Below, one piece after another: positions 60,932 to 64,000 of a stretch of DNA of 64,000 nucleotides. The translations under genes were made by a program, and so were the position numbers. Source of the stretch: Micromonospora zamorensis (GTDB lineage Bacteria > Actinomycetota > Actinomycetes > Mycobacteriales > Micromonosporaceae); contig NZ_LT607755.1 in NCBI RefSeq assembly GCF_900090275.1, positions 6,324,001 through 6,388,000 on the forward strand, given 5' to 3'. Every line of letters begins with the position of its first letter. The first letter of the stretch is position 1. The notes beneath the pieces were generated by a model that worked only from the letters and a program-made list of their open reading frames with translations, did not search any database and was not told the origin of the DNA.

Positions 60932-61013
60932 GCAAGATCCGCGCACTTTCCGGGAAACTGCTGCCTGAAAGCCCGTCGAGGCAGCAGTTTCCCCGAAGTT
61001 GCGCGGATCTTGC
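60932..61013. repeat. Long inverted repeat between convergent genes (hairpin family, copy 3)
   Basis: Thirty-five-bp arms (60932-60966 and 60979-61013) with three mismatches and a 12-nt loop, the longest of the family. It starts GCAAGATCC. It sits between the convergent DUF6458 and HlyIII genes. Confidence 0.85.
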
Positions 61014-61046
61014 GGTGCGGGCGCGCCTGCGTCCTCGCCTCGGTGC

Positions 61047-61724
61047 TCAGGCGAACAGTGCGAAGTAGATCGCGATGTGGTGGCAGAGCGCCGCCAGCAG
61101 CGTGCAGGCGTGGAAGAACTCGTGGTGACCGAAGACGGTCGGCCACGGATTGGGCCGCCGCAAGGCATAGAAGACAGCGCCGACGCTGTAGATCGCGCCG
61201 CCGACGACCAGCAGCACCAGTGCGGTGACGCCGCCGCCGTTCAGGATCTCCGGCAACATGGCCACCGCCACCCAGCCCAGCGCCAGGTAGAGCGGCGCGG
61301 ACACCCAGCGCGGCGCGTGCGGCCAGACCACCTTGAGCGCCACGCCGGCCAGTGCGCCACCCCAGACCAGGGACAGCATCACGGTGGCCGGGCGGGGCGC
61401 GAGCAGCATCACGCAGAGCGGCGTGTACGTACCAGCGATGAACACGAAGATCATCGAGTGGTCCATCCGGCGCATCAGCTGGTAGCCGCGCTCCGACCAC
61501 ACCCGACGGTGGTAGAGCGCGCTGGTGCCGAAGAGCCCACAGACCGTCAGGCTGTAGATGAGGCAGCTGACCAGGGGCGCCCACCCGGGTCGGGTGGCGG
61601 CGATCGAGCAGAGCACGATGCCGCACACCACCGCGACAAAGAAGGCGTACGTGTGCAGCCAGCCGCGCATCCGGGGCTTACCGATGTCGACCGGCTTCAG
61701 GCGAAGCGGGGCGGAGGTGGTCAC
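61047..61724 (-). CDS. Hemolysin III (YqfA/PAQR-like) membrane protein
   Basis: A 225-residue seven-helix protein of the HlyIII/PAQR family. Conserved family residues: SALYHRR, MRRMDHSMIFVFIAGTYTPL, and the end HHEFFHACTLLAALCHH, holding the metal-binding Ser/His/Asp/His set. Proposed roles are lipid hydrolysis or membrane homeostasis. The GTG at 61724 lies directly against a perfect AAGGAG, too close for normal initiation, and inside an inverted repeat (61713-61728), so the start needs checking. Confidence 0.88.
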   Translation of the reverse strand: MTTSAPLRLKPVDIGKPRMRGWLHTYAFFVAVVCGIVLCSIAATRPGWAPLVSCLIYSLTVCGLFGTSALYHRRVWSERGYQLMRRMDHSMIFVFIAGTYTPLCVMLLAPRPATVMLSLVWGGALAGVALKVVWPHAPRWVSAPLYLALGWVAVAMLPEILNGGGVTALVLLVVGGAIYSVGAVFYALRRPNPWPTVFGHHEFFHACTLLAALCHHIAIYFALFA

Positions 61725-61760
61725 CTCCTTAGGTTACGGCACCGTAGGTTACTTGCAAGT
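61713..61760. promoter_or_regulatory. Regulatory cluster upstream of hlyIII
   Basis: An inverted repeat GGAGGTG-GT-CACCTCC (61713-61728), a direct repeat TAGGTTAC (61730-61737 and 61745-61752, 15-bp spacing), and a perfect 10-bp palindrome ACTTGCAAGT (61751-61760). It occupies the divergent gap before pxpB. Confidence 0.55.
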
Positions 61761-61831
61761 AGTCACGGCGGTGACACCCGGCACCGTCGCCGTGAACACC
61801 GCGACCGCCGGTCATCGGCGAAGATGAGCCA

Positions 61832-62488
61832 ATGCGGATCCGACCCGTCGGGGCGCACGCCCTGCTCCTCGACTGCACCGACCCCGACGGCGTGCCCGAG
61901 GTCGACCTGGTCGACGCATGGCGAGCCGAGCTGTGGCGGCGTCGGGAGCAGGGGGACCTGGGCGCCGTCGAGATCGTGCCGGCGGCCAGCACCGTCCTGC
62001 TCGACGGCCTGCCCGACCCGGCCGCCACGGCCGAGCAGCTGACCCGGTGGGCGCCGGCCATTGTGACCGCCGCCACCGCCCGTCGCGGCACGGACGAGCC
62101 CGACGACGGCACGGAGACCGTCGTTCCGGTCGACTTCGACGGGCCGGACCTGCCGGCCGTGGCCGAGCACTGGGGCGTCGACGTGCCCGCCGTGCTGTCC
62201 CGGCTGACCGGCACCCGGTTCCGGGTCGCGTTCTGCGGCTTCGCCCCCGGCTTCCCGTACCTGACCGGGCTGCCTGCCGAGCTGGCGCTGCCCAGGCTGG
62301 CCACGCCCCGCCCCCGGGTGCCACCCGGTTCGGTCGCCCTGGCCGGCCCGTACGCCGGCATCTACCCGGGCGCGTCACCCGGCGGCTGGCAGCTGGTCGG
62401 CCGCACCGACCTGGTCCTCTTCGACGTCCACGCCGACCCGCCGGCCCGACTCGGCCCGGGCACCCCGGTCCGGATGGCCGCGGCATGA
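61832..62488 (+). CDS. pxpB: 5-oxoprolinase subunit B (KipI family)
   Basis: A 218-residue subunit of the ATP-dependent 5-oxoprolinase PxpABC that opens pyroglutamate to glutamate. Features: MRIRPVGAHALLLDCTD, VPVDFDGPDLPAVAEHWGVD, and the family signature FCGFAPGFPYLTGLP, then LATPRPRVPPGSVALAG and YPGASPGGWQLVGRT. First gene of pxpB-pxpC-pxpA; overlaps pxpC as ATGA. Confidence 0.93.
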   Translation: MRIRPVGAHALLLDCTDPDGVPEVDLVDAWRAELWRRREQGDLGAVEIVPAASTVLLDGLPDPAATAEQLTRWAPAIVTAATARRGTDEPDDGTETVVPVDFDGPDLPAVAEHWGVDVPAVLSRLTGTRFRVAFCGFAPGFPYLTGLPAELALPRLATPRPRVPPGSVALAGPYAGIYPGASPGGWQLVGRTDLVLFDVHADPPARLGPGTPVRMAAA

Positions 62489-63348
62489 CCCGCCCGCCCG
62501 CCATCGAGGTGCTCCGCGCCGGTGCGCTCACCACCGTGCAGGACCTGGGTCGGCCCGGCTGGGCGCACCTGGGGGTCCCCCGGTCCGGTGCCCTCGACCC
62601 GGCGGCCCTGCGGCTGGCCAACCGCCTGGTCGGCAACCCGGAGCACGCCGCCGGCCTGGAGATCACCCTGACCGGCTGCACGGTGCGGCTGACCCGGGCC
62701 ACCACGGTAGCGGTCACCGGCGCCGAGGTGACCGTCCACGCGGGCGATCGGCCCGGCGACACCGGGCGCCCGATCACCGTGCCGGCCGGGACGGTGCTGC
62801 GGATCGGCCCAGCCCGTCGGGGCGTACGGAGTTGGCTGGCGGTGGCGGGCGGCATCGACGTGCCGCCGGTGCTCGGCAGCCGGGCCACCGACACCCTCTC
62901 CGGGCTCGGTCCGCCTCGGCTGGGCGACGGCGACCGGTTGCCGCTCGGCGAGCCGCTCGACGCACCCGCGCCGGTGGACTTGACCGTCTGCTCCGCGCCC
63001 CCACCGGAGCTGCACCTGATGCTCAGCCTCGGCCCTCGCGACGACTGGTTCACACCGGCCGCAGTCGACCTGCTGTTCGGCACCGCGTACACCGTCAGCC
63101 CGGTGAGCAACCGGGTCGGCGCGCGACTCGCCGGCGCGCCGCTGCCCCGCGCGGTCGCCGGCGAGCTGCCCAGCGAGGGCATCGTGCTCGGCGCGGTGCA
63201 GGTGCCGGCCGACGGACAACCCCTGATCTTCCTGGCCGACCACCCGACCACCGGCGGATACCCCGTCATCGGGGTGGTCACCGACGTGACCCCGCTCGCG
63301 CAGGCCCGCCCAGGGACTACCGTCAGATTCCATGGACCTCAACGCTGA
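62485..63348 (+). CDS. pxpC: 5-oxoprolinase subunit C (KipA family)
   Basis: A 287-residue carboxyltransferase-like subunit: VLRAGALTTVQDLGRPGWAH, PRSGALDPAALRLANRLVGN, GVRSWLAVAGGIDVPPVLGS, PVSNRVGARLAG and the end DHPTTGGYPVIGVVTDV. The ATG at 62485 overlaps pxpB; the frame back to 61918 is a shadow of pxpB. It acts with PxpB to activate 5-oxoproline. Confidence 0.93.
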   Translation: MTRPPAIEVLRAGALTTVQDLGRPGWAHLGVPRSGALDPAALRLANRLVGNPEHAAGLEITLTGCTVRLTRATTVAVTGAEVTVHAGDRPGDTGRPITVPAGTVLRIGPARRGVRSWLAVAGGIDVPPVLGSRATDTLSGLGPPRLGDGDRLPLGEPLDAPAPVDLTVCSAPPPELHLMLSLGPRDDWFTPAAVDLLFGTAYTVSPVSNRVGARLAGAPLPRAVAGELPSEGIVLGAVQVPADGQPLIFLADHPTTGGYPVIGVVTDVTPLAQARPGTTVRFHGPQR

Positions 63349-64000
63349 CCTGGGTGAGGGCTTCGGCATCTGGCGACTCGGCGACGACGAGGCGCTGCTG
63401 GGCCTCGTCACCTCCGCCAACGTCGCCTGCGGCTTCCACGGCGGCGACCCGTCCACCATGCGGCGGGTCTGCGAGGGCGCCGCACGGCGCGGGGTCGCGG
63501 TGGGCGCGCAGGTCGGCTACCGGGACCTGGCCGGCTTCGGTCGACGGCACATCGCGTACGACTTCGCCGAGCTACGCGACGAGGTGACCTACCAGCTCGG
63601 GGCGTTGAACGCGTTCTGCCGGCTGTTCGGCACCCGGGTCCGCTACCTCAAACCGCACGGCGCGCTCTACCACGCGGCGAGCACCGACGAGTCCCAGGCG
63701 GCGGCGGTGGTCGCGGCGGTCACCGGGTACGACCCCGAGCTGCCCGTGCTCTGCCTACCCGGCTCGACGCTCGCTCAGCTCGCCGTCGGCGCGGGCCTGC
63801 CGGTCGTCGCCGAGGCCTTCGCCGACCGCGCCTACCTGCCCAACGGGGCTTTGGTGCCGCGCGGCACCCCCGGCGCGGTGATCACCGACCCGGAGCAGGT
63901 GGCCGAACGGGCGGTGCGCATGGCCGTCGAGCGGAGCGTGGTGGCGGTGGACGGCACCGTCATCCCCTGCTCGGTCGACTCGATCTGCCTGCACGGTGAC
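63332..64000 (+). CDS. pxpA: 5-oxoprolinase subunit A (LamB/YcsF family), partial
   Basis: The first 223 residues of PxpA; the gene continues past the window edge. It starts MDLNADLGEGFGIWRLGDDE and has ANVACGFHGGDPSTMRRVCE, RYLKPHGALYHAASTDESQA and VAEAFADRAYLPNGALVPR, typical of LamB/YcsF. PxpA hydrolyses activated oxoproline. The ATG at 63332 lies 17 bp inside pxpC, so the three genes are co-translated. Confidence 0.95.
   Translation, partial: MDLNADLGEGFGIWRLGDDEALLGLVTSANVACGFHGGDPSTMRRVCEGAARRGVAVGAQVGYRDLAGFGRRHIAYDFAELRDEVTYQLGALNAFCRLFGTRVRYLKPHGALYHAASTDESQAAAVVAAVTGYDPELPVLCLPGSTLAQLAVGAGLPVVAEAFADRAYLPNGALVPRGTPGAVITDPEQVAERAVRMAVERSVVAVDGTVIPCSVDSICLHGD

Overview
The window is high-GC actinomycete chromosome, most likely Micromonospora or a close relative in the Micromonosporaceae. 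The evidence is the very high GC at third codon positions, frequent GTG and TTG starts, ATGA/GTGA gene overlaps, the actinobacterial FHA/PstP/RodA/PbpA/PknA/PknB cluster, CrgA, a class E sortase, an XRE-DUF397 pair and a mycobacterial-type bifunctional dCTP deaminase. No phage genome, plasmid, CRISPR array or secondary-metabolite cluster is present. This looks like core chromosome, possibly not far from oriC because the kinase cluster usually lies there, but no origin is visible.

Layout. 1-13 kb: an XRE/NB-ARC/TPR regulator, a MarR/YceI divergent pair, a GCS2 ligase, a large membrane protein, two membrane-anchored PASTA proteins, and an XRE-DUF397 module with conserved small genes around it. 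13-17 kb: a secreted subtilase with a P-domain, a TagA/CpsF-type glycosyltransferase coupled to an SDR epimerase, and tRNA-Leu(CAG). 17-31 kb: fhaA-fhaB-pstP-rodA-pbpA-pknA-pknB, controlling growth and division, then a convergent pabA-small membrane protein-sortase E-DUF881 operon, and crgA. 31-36 kb: an EtfD-like membrane Fe-S oxidoreductase and two CNNM/CorC-type membrane proteins. 36-43 kb: cell-wall hydrolases (two NlpC/P60 proteins and an amidase; one P60 gene sits behind a ydaO-type c-di-AMP riboswitch), dcd, a secreted metalloprotease, and tRNA-Gly(CCC) with an integrase remnant. 43-57 kb: accessory genes, including a secreted propeller/Ig-like protein, an ECF sigma factor with a coupled membrane protein, two RibD_C reductases, an F420-type luciferase-like oxidoreductase, ASCH, questin-oxidase-like and PRTase proteins, an RlpA-like protein and a SpoIIE-type phosphatase. 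57-64 kb: a FadE5-type acyl-CoA dehydrogenase, two DUF6458 paralogues around a SixA phosphatase, an HlyIII protein and the 5-oxoprolinase operon pxpB-pxpC-pxpA, which runs off the end of the window.

Connections. PknA/PknB, PstP, FhaA/FhaB, RodA/PbpA and CrgA form one cell-envelope control system, and the P60 and amidase genes are its likely downstream machinery. The PASTA protein at 8.4 kb has a cytosolic tail with five Thr-x-x-(Ile/Val/Leu) sites that could tie it to the FHA proteins. The acyl-CoA dehydrogenase and the EtfD-like gene, 26 kb apart, carry near-identical 16-bp palindromes in their upstream regions, suggesting one beta-oxidation regulon. Three long imperfect hairpins with GATC-type outer ends all sit between convergent genes and look like one family of dispersed elements.
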